Shown here one piece after another: positions 9,657-18,476 of a DNA stretch of 64,000 bases; the first letter of the stretch is position 1; each line of letters begins with the position of its first letter. The notes beneath the pieces are model-generated. The model was not told the DNA's origin. It did not search any database and worked only from the letters and a program-made list of their open reading frames with translations. The DNA is taken from contig CP030759.1 of the NCBI GenBank assembly GCA_003290465.1, forward strand, positions 3,225,106-3,289,105, given 5' to 3'. The position numbers and the translations under genes were made by a program. The stretch is from Candidatus Sumerlaea chitinivorans. GTDB lineage: Bacteria; Sumerlaeota; Sumerlaeia; Sumerlaeales; Sumerlaeaceae.

Positions 9657-10155
9657 GGACGTGTCCGATTGCGGAGTCCAACGGCCGCACCGACTGCCCC
9701 CCGGAGAGTGAGCAGAGCAGCCACGTGCGGGTAGGCGAGGATGAAAAAGGTAAGATGATCTTTTTTCGTCTGCTGTCGTTAGGGGAAAGCAACCAGGCCG
9801 GAAGGGGCAATGCAAAATAGGCGAACGGGCGGTGGCTGCGCACTTCGGAACTTCAAGGCTGTGCTAGTTACCTGCTGAGAGGTGTGACTCGAGACACTGA
9901 GGGGCGACTCTTTCAAACGCACAATGAGCCTCGCCTGACTTTTGAGAATCCAAGCATGATCAGAACCCTTAGTTACCTTGGTTGCTGTCCGGGCTAAGGT
10001 TCTGGCGCTGGCTCGCTCGTCAGTTTCGCAAGTCTGATCTTGTTTTCCTTTGAAAAACGCTTTCGCTTGTGGCGTAGGGTGTTGGCCGTTGGATTTCTTT
10101 CGTGTTGCGCACGAGGGGGTGCGATTACAGGAACTCGGATGGGAGGTATGCGCGG
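9657..10155 (+). other. Intergenic region with one hairpin
   Basis: About 500 nt with no credible gene. It contains an imperfect inverted repeat, CAGAACCCTTAG (9961-9972) with CTAAGGTTCTG (9994-10004), having one bulged C and a 21-nt loop. It has no following T-run, so it may be a leader structure for the next gene. A GGGAGG ribosome site at its end serves the ATG at 10156. Confidence 0.55.
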
Positions 10156-11670
10156 ATGTGTAAACGGTTTGTTTTGCTTTGGCTAGTCTCAGTCGTATTC
10201 ATTGTTGGGGGAAATGCTCAGCGACTACCCACTGCGACCCCACGTCCCTTTTCTCTGCTCAGGTGCACGCCCCTGCCGGTGGGCACGCAAATGCATGGCT
10301 GTGCGGTTGTGGGACAGCGCGTGTATGTGATGGGGGGCAATGCGGATAACCGCGGGTGGACGATGGAGGTTTATTCCGCTCCTATTTTACCTAATTTTTA
10401 CTTGGGCGCTTGGCGCCGGGAACGCCCCCTCCCAGAATATCGCTCATACATCAGTCAGTCGGTAGAAGTTGTGAACGATCGAATCTACATTGTGGGTGGC
10501 TCGGTGGCCGACACGTCGGCGACACGGGATCAAGACCTAAAGCACGTGGATGATGTGTTATGGACTCGTGTGCGCTCGGACGGGACCCTCGACGAGTGGC
10601 GTCGCAGCGAGCGATTCACTGCGTCACCAACTTCACTCATTGCCACGTGCTCGAACGATAAACATCTGTTCGTCCTTGGTGGCTCGAGCGATGCCGGTAT
10701 CACCGCGAATACCTACGTGTGCGATTTTGACGAGAACGGTGCACCAGTCCGGTGGCGGCCGACGACTCCTCTTCCCACACCGTTGTGGTTTCACGGGGCG
10801 GCGATTCTTGAAGACACGGTGTACGTCTGGGGCGGTTTGACCGATAAATCCCCAGAAAGTATCAACCCCAAGACCTATTCTGCGACGGTTTTTGATGATG
10901 GTACGCTGGGGATTTGGCGCGAAGAAACGCCCATGCCCTATCCCACGTATTCTTCGACGTTTTGTGGGTTCAATGACTACATTGTCGCAGTGGGGGGACG
11001 TTACAAAGGGGCCATCTACACCAATGCAATCTGGTTTGCCCGTCTCGATGACAAGCGTGTGGGCCAGTGGCAGGTGCTGACCACTGATTTGGAGGCGAGA
11101 GTCTACCATGGACTCGGTCTGGACAAAGCTCACGGGGTGGTCTATGTCACCGGCGGCCGAGTGCGGGATAAACAGAACATTGGCTGGATCATTCCTACAG
11201 TTCAGGCATTTCAAATCACGCAGCCCAAGCCAAAACGCTTGGAGCTGACGCCGCTCACGCAGGCAGCGACTCCTCGCCCGGTCTCTCCCGAGCGCACGGA
11301 AACTCGTGCAGCCACTCCGTCCTCCTCGCCACAAACGGCAGGAGCGCTTGGGGATGGGTTGCGGTTGGACGTTGCCCGCCAAACGGCGAAAGCTTCGGGC
11401 AAGCAAGTCCTTGTTTTCTTCTATTCCCCCGAGGTCCCTGGCTGCAAGCGGTTCTGGGAGAGCGTCGTGCGCACCAACGAATTTGCCACATTGGCCTCGC
11501 CCTATGTGTTTGCGACTTACGACGTGACGAAGGAAGACCCGCAATTGTGCGCCCGTTACGGGATCTTCAAATTCCCGGCGTTGGCAGTGACGACTCCAGA
11601 TGGCGAGCTCATCAAGATGTCGTTCTCACTTCGTACGCTTGAGGATGCGAAAAAGCTTCTTGGACCGTAG
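10156..11670 (+). CDS. Exported Kelch-type beta-propeller fused to a CxxC-less thioredoxin-fold domain
   Basis: 504 aa from ATG 10156, which has GGAGG nine bases upstream and opens into a signal peptide (CKRFVLLWLVSVVFIVGGNAQ). Residues about 35-360 carry repeated Kelch-like blades recognisable by V..Y.MGG, IYIVGGS, LFVLGGS, TVYVWGG, IVAVGGR and VVYVTGG, each followed by a W in the next strand. A Thr/Pro/Ser-rich linker leads to a C-terminal thioredoxin-like domain (about 400-504: KQVLVFFYSPEVPGCKRFW, then FKFPALAVTTPDGE). The active-site position has SPEVPGC, with only a single Cys, so it is not a classical disulfide oxidoreductase. Role unknown; adhesion or envelope assembly is possible. 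Confidence 0.82.
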   Translation: MCKRFVLLWLVSVVFIVGGNAQRLPTATPRPFSLLRCTPLPVGTQMHGCAVVGQRVYVMGGNADNRGWTMEVYSAPILPNFYLGAWRRERPLPEYRSYISQSVEVVNDRIYIVGGSVADTSATRDQDLKHVDDVLWTRVRSDGTLDEWRRSERFTASPTSLIATCSNDKHLFVLGGSSDAGITANTYVCDFDENGAPVRWRPTTPLPTPLWFHGAAILEDTVYVWGGLTDKSPESINPKTYSATVFDDGTLGIWREETPMPYPTYSSTFCGFNDYIVAVGGRYKGAIYTNAIWFARLDDKRVGQWQVLTTDLEARVYHGLGLDKAHGVVYVTGGRVRDKQNIGWIIPTVQAFQITQPKPKRLELTPLTQAATPRPVSPERTETRAATPSSSPQTAGALGDGLRLDVARQTAKASGKQVLVFFYSPEVPGCKRFWESVVRTNEFATLASPYVFATYDVTKEDPQLCARYGIFKFPALAVTTPDGELIKMSFSLRTLEDAKKLLGP

Positions 11671-11754
11671 GATGCTTTTTTAAGTCCGGCAAACTTGGGT
11701 CGTGCGAATCATTTCAGCTGTCTCTTCTCTTGATGGAGGCAGCCGCAGGAGAAA

Positions 11755-12480
11755 TTACCCTAAGTGGTCTCGGGCGTTGAAAGCGCGCCCGTTCAGAGCC
11801 TTGTCTGGCAGCCGCAGGATCTTGAGAAATGCCTGTGCCACCTGCTCAGGCGAAGGAAGGGTGGATGGATCCTCTTTTGGGTAGGCGATACGTCGCATGA
11901 GGGTAGCGGCTCCACCTGGATTGATTGAGCAAGCAATCACCTTCGTTTTCTCGCATTCGAGTGCGATCAGCTGCATGAGCCCTTCAACTGCATATTTACT
12001 GACGGCGTAAGCGCCCCAACCAGCGCGGATTTGTCGAGCAACGCTTGAGGTAACAAAGACGATCCGCCCACCTTCTTGTTGCTCACGCATCCGTTGCAGA
12101 GCGCTCCGTGAGACGTAAAACGCTCCATGCAGATTTGTTGCGATGGTCGCGTTCCACTGCTCGATGTCGTATTCGTGGATAGGAGTTATTTGCCCAAGCA
12201 TGGCTGCATTGTTGATAATAATGTCGAGACGCCCAAATCGCTGGTACGCATCCTTCACCAACGTTTCTACTCGCACGGCGTCGCGTACGTCGCATGCGCG
12301 CGCCATGACCTCGACACCATAAGTGCTACGAATGTCGTAGGCTACGGCTCGCAAGGTCTCCGCATCCCGCGCAATAAGGCACAAATTTGCCCCCTCCGCC
12401 GCAATAGCATCCGCTAAAGCTGCTCCAATTCCTCGGCTTGCCCCTGTGATCAGGACCACCTTTTCCGAAAAACTGTACAT
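11755..12480 (-). CDS. Short-chain dehydrogenase/reductase (SDR)
   Basis: 241 aa, the classical SDR length. The Rossmann nucleotide motif TGASRGIG sits near residues 12-19. NNAAM follows mid-protein and the catalytic triad is Ser (VTSSVA) with YAVSK (Tyr and Lys). The residues after the glycine motif (LIARDAE) favour NADP(H), since an Arg follows strand 2. It reduces or oxidises an unidentified small alcohol or ketone in the cytoplasm. It lies convergent with the Kelch gene and directly downstream of the RpiB-like gene on the same strand (56 nt gap), so a joint role in sugar metabolism is possible but unproven. Confidence 0.92.
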   Translation of the reverse strand: MYSFSEKVVLITGASRGIGAALADAIAAEGANLCLIARDAETLRAVAYDIRSTYGVEVMARACDVRDAVRVETLVKDAYQRFGRLDIIINNAAMLGQITPIHEYDIEQWNATIATNLHGAFYVSRSALQRMREQQEGGRIVFVTSSVARQIRAGWGAYAVSKYAVEGLMQLIALECEKTKVIACSINPGGAATLMRRIAYPKEDPSTLPSPEQVAQAFLKILRLPDKALNGRAFNARDHLG

Positions 12481-12535
12481 CGCTTTTCACTCCCCACCGC
12501 GGTTCTGAACTCCCAACCTCTCAAATGCGACCACC

Positions 12536-13111
12536 TTACCGAAACAGGTCGAGGACCGATGGCGTAAAGATCGTCTGTGAATCAATGAGTAGACTTTCTC
12601 GCCGTTGGATGGCGTCGCGGATGTCCTGCACTGTAATGACCTTTCGCGCGGGCTCGATTTCGGGGCGACGGTGCCGCTTGCCGATCGCTTCCACTTTTGC
12701 AACCCGGGCCGCGTATTTGCCGCCTAAGAATTTTGCCTCAAGCCATGCTTGAACGATCTCGGCAGCCACGCCATCCCCAATCACTTTTCCCCCAAGGCAC
12801 AACACATTGGCATTGGAATGCTCGCGCGATAAACGGGCACTGAACACGTCGTTTGCAACGGCTGCAAACACTCCCGGCAACATGTTTGCTACCATGCCGG
12901 AGGGATATCCTGCCCCATCCACTAAAATAGCGCGCTCACACTCGCCACGGCTCACCGCCAAGGCTGCGGGGTACACAAAATCGCAGAAGTCTACCGACTC
13001 AGCGCTGTTTGTCCCAAAATCAAGGACGTCATGGCCAAGCTTAGTCAGCTGGGCCTTGATTTTCACTTTGAGGTCGTAGCCTGCGTGATCGCACGCCAGC
13101 GCTATTTTCAT
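12536..13111 (-). CDS. RpiB/LacA/LacB-family sugar-phosphate isomerase with substituted catalytic Cys
   Basis: 191 aa from ATG 13111, which opens directly into MKIALACDHAGYDLK, the RpiB signature; the longer alternative adds only a charged leader. The family fold is intact, with SREHSNANVLCLGG near 106-119. The segment that normally reads CGTGxG has DGAGYPSG instead, so the catalytic Cys is Asp65. A C-terminal tail of about 40 residues (KVITVQDIRDAI ... IFTPSVLD) extends beyond canonical RpiB. From memory, both traits resemble the RpiB-like proteins associated with sugar-degrading microcompartments, but no shell gene is visible here. Substrate is therefore uncertain: pentose or deoxy-sugar phosphates are candidates. 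An SDR follows it. Confidence 0.85.
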   Translation of the reverse strand: MKIALACDHAGYDLKVKIKAQLTKLGHDVLDFGTNSAESVDFCDFVYPAALAVSRGECERAILVDGAGYPSGMVANMLPGVFAAVANDVFSARLSREHSNANVLCLGGKVIGDGVAAEIVQAWLEAKFLGGKYAARVAKVEAIGKRHRRPEIEPARKVITVQDIRDAIQRRESLLIDSQTIFTPSVLDLFR

Positions 13112-13291
13112 GGTCTTCAAATCCTGCTTCGAATTGTTCAATTTGCGCATCCTACGCTACCACACTTCGCTTGCAACGAATTTCACGCGACGCGCGCCTG
13201 ACGCCATGCCCAGCGTGCTTTTTGTTTGCTTGGCAGCCCTCAGATCGCTGACATGGAAGGCTCAGAGTGATCCTATTTGAGGGAGTGGAAC

Positions 13292-13783
13292 ATGAGGCAT
13301 CGCATTGTTATCGCGGGAGTGTTGGGGGCAGCCATGGCTATGCTGCTCGGAACGAGCGGTTGCAGCGGACTCCGTCAGCATATTCGGCAGCATGATTTTC
13401 GGGAAATCCGCCGGACCGAGGCGCGGCGTCGCGCCGCCCCTTCGCCGATTGCCGATGTCTTGGACATGAACGGCTGGACAAGTGATCTGGAAGGTGCTAT
13501 GGCGTTTGCGAGTGCGAACGGCCAACGAACGCTGGTGTTCTTTTACCGCGAGGGCGATGCCGCGTCTGAGCGCACCAAACAAACCCTCAACGCCATGGGG
13601 CGCAAACTGAGCTCAATGCAGCGAGTCGCCATTAATATTGCCAAGCGCAAGGACGTCGCGTCGCGGTTTGGCGTCGGCCGCGCCCCTGCCGTGGTAGTTC
13701 TTGAACCGTCGGGCCAGATTGTGGCGCGCGAGAGCGGCGAATTGACGCGGCTACAGCTCGTGACCCTTCTTCAGTTGAAGTAA
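13292..13783 (+). CDS. Thioredoxin-fold lipoprotein lacking CxxC
   Basis: 163 aa from ATG 13292, preceded by GAGGGAG; a TTG five codons earlier is less likely. The N-terminus ends in a lipobox (LGTSGC), so it should be lipid-anchored at the envelope. After a charged linker, residues about 60-163 look like a thioredoxin fold. They contain RTLVFFYREGDAASER, VAINIAKRKDVASRFGV, then APAVVVLEPSGQIV with the cis-Pro position preserved. The redox CxxC is absent. It resembles the C-terminal domain of the Kelch fusion at 10156, so the two may be distant paralogs. Function unknown. Confidence 0.8.
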   Translation: MRHRIVIAGVLGAAMAMLLGTSGCSGLRQHIRQHDFREIRRTEARRRAAPSPIADVLDMNGWTSDLEGAMAFASANGQRTLVFFYREGDAASERTKQTLNAMGRKLSSMQRVAINIAKRKDVASRFGVGRAPAVVVLEPSGQIVARESGELTRLQLVTLLQLK

Positions 13784-13993
13784 CGAAACCCGAAAAAACC
13801 GAAGTTGCTATTTAGGGTGCGCCGACGTGGGTAGAAACCGCCTCCGCATGCCCGCCAACTCACGCTCACGAACTTAGGCCGACCAGCTGTGGGCCCGTCC
13901 CGCACAGCAAGGGCGATGTGACTCGGGCTGTCCTTGTTGGCGCCACACGGGAGCTGGTGACTGGGGGTGAGTGGGACCTCGCCCGGGCTAAGC

Positions 13994-15097
13994 TCACGGG
14001 CAGAGCGCCTGCCGAATTTTCCGTGCGAGCTCGCGGAGCGTGAACTCATAAGAACCCGGCTTGCCACTACCTAAGGGGTCAAGGGTTTCGACCCGTGCAC
14101 CTGCTTCGGTAGCAAGAATTTCCGCCAGCCGAGGGTTGAACTGGGGTTCGGCGAAGATGACGCTCACCCCACGTTTTTTGACTTCACGGGTCAACTCACG
14201 CAAATAGCGCTCGGATGGAGTTTTCCCCGCGTACTCTTCAATGACCCCAGCAATACGCAGACCATAGCGGCGCGCAAAGTAAGCGAACGCGTTGTGGTAG
14301 TTGACCATTCCCTTGCCGGTGCATCCACGGAGCTCCTCGCGCAATTCGCGATCCAAAGTGGCAAGCTTGCTTACGTAGCTTTGGCAATTTGCGTCGTATT
14401 CGGCCATCCCCGTCGCATCGATCGTTTTCAACTGGTTGCGGATCTCTTCCACACATTGCTGCGCAAGGTGCGGATCCAGCCAGAAGTGGGGGTCGTAGTG
14501 GCCATGGATATGATCGGATTCATGGGAGGCATGGGCGTGATTCAGAATTTCCACGGTTCCCGAATTCAATTCGTCGATGTCAGGCAGTAGTTTGCGTTCC
14601 CGCAGATACTCCCCAAGGCTAAGCACCCGTACTTTTCCGTTTGCGACCTTTGCCAATCGCGCGCCCCAGTCGTCGAGTCCCAAGCCGACCTGAACAAACA
14701 GCTGCGCGGTCGAGATTTTCCTCATTTCTGCTGGCGATGGCTCGAAGGTATGGGGGCTTGTTCCGGGGGTAAGGAGGGTCGTCACCCGTACGCGCTCTCC
14801 CCCCACCTGCTGGACCCAGTCCGCAAGGGGTGGAATCGTGACAACCACCTCAACCGGAACGTTTTGTGCGCTTGCGAAACTCCCCCAGTGCCCAAAGGCG
14901 AGGAGAGCACTCAAAGCCATCAGGCCCACCGTGCGACCCAAGAGGGACGCCCCGAAGCGTGCCAGTGCATCCGTGATTCTTGGTGTCCGGAGAGCCGTGC
15001 CCGCGCTCACCGGTTTGGAAAGTGGCCACACTTGGCCACCATAACTTCGTAGCTGGCTTAGCTTGCTGAGATAGTTCAAAACGGCTCTTCGGAGCAC
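13994..15097 (-). CDS. Metal (zinc/manganese-type) ABC transporter substrate-binding protein, ZnuA/TroA family
   Basis: 367 aa in the longest reading (GTG start). A long N-terminal stretch precedes the hydrophobic signal (VGLMALSALLAFGHWG), so the real start may be an internal codon. Family features are clear: VVVTIPPLADWVQQVGGERV, the first metal His in SPHTFEPSP, a short His-rich loop (HAHASHESDHIHGH), DPHFWLDP, NYHNAFAYFARRYGL, and the C-terminal IFAEPQFNPRLAE. It should bind Zn2+ or Mn2+ in the periplasm. No ZnuB/ZnuC is present in the window, so the transporter is either elsewhere or this is a stand-alone scavenger. It is divergent from the 15209 gene. Confidence 0.9.
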   Translation of the reverse strand: MLRRAVLNYLSKLSQLRSYGGQVWPLSKPVSAGTALRTPRITDALARFGASLLGRTVGLMALSALLAFGHWGSFASAQNVPVEVVVTIPPLADWVQQVGGERVRVTTLLTPGTSPHTFEPSPAEMRKISTAQLFVQVGLGLDDWGARLAKVANGKVRVLSLGEYLRERKLLPDIDELNSGTVEILNHAHASHESDHIHGHYDPHFWLDPHLAQQCVEEIRNQLKTIDATGMAEYDANCQSYVSKLATLDRELREELRGCTGKGMVNYHNAFAYFARRYGLRIAGVIEEYAGKTPSERYLRELTREVKKRGVSVIFAEPQFNPRLAEILATEAGARVETLDPLGSGKPGSYEFTLRELARKIRQALCP

Positions 15098-15208
15098 GAC
15101 GTGCTACTCTCCTTTTATCCTTACGTTTTTTCGCTTGCACCCAGCAAGCGCTTACCATAGTCACTGATGCTTGCATAGTACAATTCGAGCCAAAAAGGTT
15201 TTCCTCGA

Positions 15209-15616
15209 ATGCTTACGAAACGACTTTTGTTGGGGTGTGTTCTGGTCGCGGTTGTTGCGGCGAGTGGTTGGGCCCGTGGCCCATTTTATGATGAGTCGGT
15301 GCCGGCTCGTTCGGGACGCAAGTTTGTTCGCGGCCTGACCAACACGCTTTTCTTCTGGGCCGAAGTGCCGAAGGAGATCAACCGCGATTGGCAGAATGTG
15401 GATCCGCTGACAGGCGTGGTTTCAGGAACCGGACGCGGCATCTTCAAAGGAGTGCAGCGTTTGGGGGCGGGTATCTATGAGATGGTCACGTTCCCCTATG
15501 ACGCCCCAGCGAACTATCAGCCAGTCGTCTACCCCGAAACGGTGTGGGAAGACGGGGTGGACTGGGGTGCTGAGGACTATTACCGCTATCAGCGGTCATC
15601 GAAGCTGACGCATTAA
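15209..15616 (+). CDS. TIGR04073-type exosortase-associated exported protein (copy 1)
   Basis: 135 aa with a signal peptide (MLTKRLLLGCVLVAVVAASGWA). The mature part has the conserved core R.F.RGL.N..F...EVPKEI.R.W, then a Gly-rich stretch (GVVSGTGRGIFKGVQRLGAGIYEMVTFPY) and APANYQPV.YPE, which I recognise as the TIGR04073 family. That family is known from genomes with exosortase-type sorting, but its function is unknown. No exosortase or PEP-CTERM protein is seen here. A paralog follows 75 nt downstream, so the pair likely forms one transcript. Confidence 0.82.
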   Translation: MLTKRLLLGCVLVAVVAASGWARGPFYDESVPARSGRKFVRGLTNTLFFWAEVPKEINRDWQNVDPLTGVVSGTGRGIFKGVQRLGAGIYEMVTFPYDAPANYQPVVYPETVWEDGVDWGAEDYYRYQRSSKLTH

Positions 15617-15691
15617 AAGAAAGGAAAGGAAGCGGCAAGCACGCCCCACCACGGGGTAAGCGCAGCCCGCAAAGCTATGGAGGGTAAACGT

Positions 15692-16114
15692 ATGAAAATC
15701 CGGCAGCTAATCCTATTGATGAGTCTTGTGGTAGGTGTGATGAGCTTGGGCAGCCTCGCAAGTGCCCAGCGTTATGGTGACGAATACCGCGAAAGCAGCG
15801 CGTTTGGGAAAATGCAGCACAAGCTCGGGCGGGGGCTCGCCAACGTCTTCACCGGCTTCATCGAAGTCCCAAAGAATATCTCACGCGAGTGGCGCAAGAG
15901 CGATCCGGTCACGGGCTTTATCGTTGGTGGCGTGAAAGGCGTCGGATGGGCAGCGACGAGAATGGCTGTCGGGGCCTACGAGACGGTAACCTTCCCGATC
16001 CCGGTGCCTGCAAATTACGAGCCGCTTATGCAACCCGAAACACCTATGCCCAGCGTGTGGGGCGAGCAGCTGCCGTACTTTGATCAAGAGGGTGACCCCA
16101 AAATCACTCAATAG
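15692..16114 (+). CDS. TIGR04073-type exosortase-associated exported protein (copy 2)
   Basis: 140 aa from ATG 15692 (GGAGGGT upstream), opening into a signal peptide ending near LASAQ. It shares the core of the preceding gene: KLGRGLANVFTGFIEVPKNI.REW, then GFIVGGVKGVGWAATRMAVGAYETVTFP and VPANYEPLMQPE. The two copies are collinear but clearly diverged, so the duplication is old. The glycine-rich central segment is amphipathic and could contact membrane. Nothing catalytic is visible. Confidence 0.83.
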   Translation: MKIRQLILLMSLVVGVMSLGSLASAQRYGDEYRESSAFGKMQHKLGRGLANVFTGFIEVPKNISREWRKSDPVTGFIVGGVKGVGWAATRMAVGAYETVTFPIPVPANYEPLMQPETPMPSVWGEQLPYFDQEGDPKITQ

Positions 16115-16302
16115 CAAGTAAAGCCCGTGCAACTCAACACCGGGTTCCCTGCTCTCTTGCGGGCACCATGTGGGGCGACACCATTCAACTCGAATGGTAT
16201 CGTCTGTTGCGGGTAAGAATCGAGAGGGGAATCTGAGCTTGGATTTCCCAACCTTTGAACGAGTGTTGTAAGGCCACGCCTTGCCTGAAGGAGTCAACCA
16301 CC

Positions 16303-16677
16303 ATGGCGCTGCATTCCCGCATTCTCCGAATCAATGAAGAACTCCGCATCGCCCTTGCTGAAATCATCATGACCGAGGTGAAAGATCCGCGTGTGACCGA
16401 GCGAATGGTCACCGTCAACCGCGTGGCCGTAAGCAAAGACCTCCATCATGCGCGGGTGTTTGTGAGCGTACTTGGTACGGATGAAGAGTGCGCTGCCGCC
16501 GTCGCAGGGCTGAACCATTCCCGTGGATTCATCAAGCACCTCTTGGGTCAACGAGTGGTGCTGAAGTATTTGCCAGATCTGCGTTTTGAGTTTGATCCCT
16601 CGGTGCGTGAGTCTGCCCACATCCTTGAGCTGCTGCGGCGCATCGAGAAAAATCGTGAGATTTCCTCTACCCAGTAA
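16303..16677 (+). CDS. rbfA: Ribosome-binding factor A
   Basis: 125 aa from ATG 16303 with AAGGAG upstream; the longer reading adds a non-conserved leader. The RbfA KH-type fold is recognisable from RI.R.NEELR.ALAEII..EVKDPR, VTVNRVAVSKDLHHARVFVSVLG, and the C-terminal LKYLPDLRFEFDPSVRESAHILELL. It binds the 30S subunit late in 16S rRNA maturation. Its usual neighbours (infB, truB) are not here, so it stands apart from the common cluster. Confidence 0.94.
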   Translation: MALHSRILRINEELRIALAEIIMTEVKDPRVTERMVTVNRVAVSKDLHHARVFVSVLGTDEECAAAVAGLNHSRGFIKHLLGQRVVLKYLPDLRFEFDPSVRESAHILELLRRIEKNREISSTQ

Positions 16678-16932
16678 GGAACGACGCGTTTCTTTGGGCT
16701 GGTCCGATCACGCTATCCGGCACAGAAAGCAAAGCGCCGCGATGGCGAGCCTGAATGCCTTGGGGGCGGTCTTCGCCGGCTCCATTGCTGGCGAATCAAG
16801 TCAATGTGAATCCTCACGCTGCTGTTAAGAAGCTGGAAGGAGCCAGTGTGGTTCATGTGGGCCCAGCAAAATGTTGCCCTCTATGGTTCTTTTCGTTGAA
16901 GCTTTCGCTGGCGGCATGCAAATAACCAACGC

Positions 16933-17664
16933 ATGACACGGAAGAGTTGCGGAAAAAACGCGAGTCCAGAGGCGCTTCGCCGTCGTGGCGAACGCATCAA
17001 CGCGATCCTTGCGAAAACTTATCCCGATGCCCGTTGTTCCCTGAATTTTCGCTCGCCCTACGAATTGCTCGTTGCCACGATTCTGAGCGCCCAGTGCACC
17101 GATGAGAGGGTGAATCAGGTAACCCCGGAGTTTTTCCGTCGCTATCCAGCTCCCCAAGCGTTAGCTAAAGCCGAGCTTCCGGAGATTGAAGAGGCTATTC
17201 GCTCGACCGGATTCTATCGGAATAAAGCTCGAGCACTCAAGGGGATGGCTGAAGCGCTTGTGGAGCGTTTTGGAGGCGAAGTCCCAGGCCGGATGGAGGA
17301 TCTGGTGCAACTCCCCGGCGTTGGACGCAAGACCGCAAATGTGGTCCTCGGAAATTGTTTCGACACCCCTGGAATTACCGTCGATACTCATGTGCAGCGG
17401 GTTGCCAAGCGTTTGGGGCTCACACAGAATGAGCAACCTGAGAAAATCGAGCAGGATTTGATGCAAGTCATCCCCCAAAACGACTGGACGCATTTTAGCC
17501 ACCGAACGATTCTCCACGGCAGATATGTCTGCCAAGCTCGCAAGCCCCAATGCGATCGCTGCCCCTTGACCGAGCTATGCGATTACTATGCGGCAATTCA
17601 AATTCCGAAACCTGTGTGTGAGCCTGTGCTGGGTAAGGTAAGAAGAGGGAGGTTAAAGCGATGA
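16933..17664 (+). CDS. nth: Endonuclease III
   Basis: 243 aa. A helix-hairpin-helix LPGVGRKTAN carries the catalytic Lys, the catalytic Asp is in TVDTHVQR, and a C-terminal iron-sulfur loop has the spacing C-x6-C-x2-C-x5-C (CQARKPQCDRCPLTELC). It is a bifunctional DNA glycosylase/AP lyase for oxidised pyrimidines in base-excision repair. The stop overlaps the next gene's ATG in an ATGA junction (17661-17664), so the methyltransferase is translationally coupled. Confidence 0.96.
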   Translation: MTRKSCGKNASPEALRRRGERINAILAKTYPDARCSLNFRSPYELLVATILSAQCTDERVNQVTPEFFRRYPAPQALAKAELPEIEEAIRSTGFYRNKARALKGMAEALVERFGGEVPGRMEDLVQLPGVGRKTANVVLGNCFDTPGITVDTHVQRVAKRLGLTQNEQPEKIEQDLMQVIPQNDWTHFSHRTILHGRYVCQARKPQCDRCPLTELCDYYAAIQIPKPVCEPVLGKVRRGRLKR

Positions 17665-18476
17665 GTCTTAAGGAGGTGGTAAAGAGACTGCTTCGACCGT
17701 ACTCGGATCACTGGGTCTACACTGCTCGACGCGGTTTAGCGAAGGGAATGCGTCTTAAAGGTGGGCTTCAGTTTGTGCCTTCACTACGCACGTCGAAAGA
17801 AGAGCAGCACTTTTTGAATTGTGGATTCGAATGGGAGGGCAAGACCATTTATGATGTTGGAGCCAATTGGGGGATAACAACATTGTTTTTTGCGTCCCGG
17901 GTAGGCCCCCGTGGGACGGTGTACGCATTTGAGCCGGTTCCGGATCTTCTTGAGAAAGTTAATGATAATGTGCGACTCAACAACATGGTAAATGTCACCA
18001 CCTTTCCCTACGCTCTCGGGGATTACGACGGGAGCAGTGAACTTGTCTTCTTCCCAGAGGCCACCGGGATAAGCACCATGGACCCTGAATTCATGATTCG
18101 TAATTTGAAAAAACACAGAGGGGTAAAATGCCATGTGGTGGTTCGCAAATTGGATTCTATCGTCCAAGAGCTTTCGTTAAAGCCACCAGATTTGATAAAG
18201 ATAGACGTAGAAGGGTTCGAGTTGCAGGTTCTCCGTGGAGCTGAACACCTGCTTTCCACTCATTTGCCGGTCCTTATTTTGGAGGTCCATGGCGCTACCG
18301 CCCTAATTATGGCCGAAAACAAGAGTAAAGTTTTTTCTTTTTTGAACGCGTTGGGTTATCGAATCTTCGATGCACTAAATGGATTTATCGAAATCGCACA
18401 GGAACAGGCTTCTTCTACGGTGGGAAACATGTGGCATTGTGTTGCTCGTGATGAGCAATACCGCATGCTGATTTGA
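17661..18476 (+). CDS. FkbM-family SAM-dependent methyltransferase
   Basis: 271 aa. The SAM-binding motif I is YDVGANWGITTLFFA near residues 64-78, with an acidic E in YAFEPVP at the end of strand 2. The FkbM hallmark IKIDVEGFELQVLRGA follows. These enzymes methylate hydroxyl groups on sugars, lipids or polyketides, often in surface glycan pathways. Upstream nth is functionally unrelated despite the 4-nt overlap. The AT content and codon choice look slightly different from nth, which would be compatible with a later insertion next to it, but this is only an impression. Confidence 0.88.
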   Translation: MSLKEVVKRLLRPYSDHWVYTARRGLAKGMRLKGGLQFVPSLRTSKEEQHFLNCGFEWEGKTIYDVGANWGITTLFFASRVGPRGTVYAFEPVPDLLEKVNDNVRLNNMVNVTTFPYALGDYDGSSELVFFPEATGISTMDPEFMIRNLKKHRGVKCHVVVRKLDSIVQELSLKPPDLIKIDVEGFELQVLRGAEHLLSTHLPVLILEVHGATALIMAENKSKVFSFLNALGYRIFDALNGFIEIAQEQASSTVGNMWHCVARDEQYRMLI

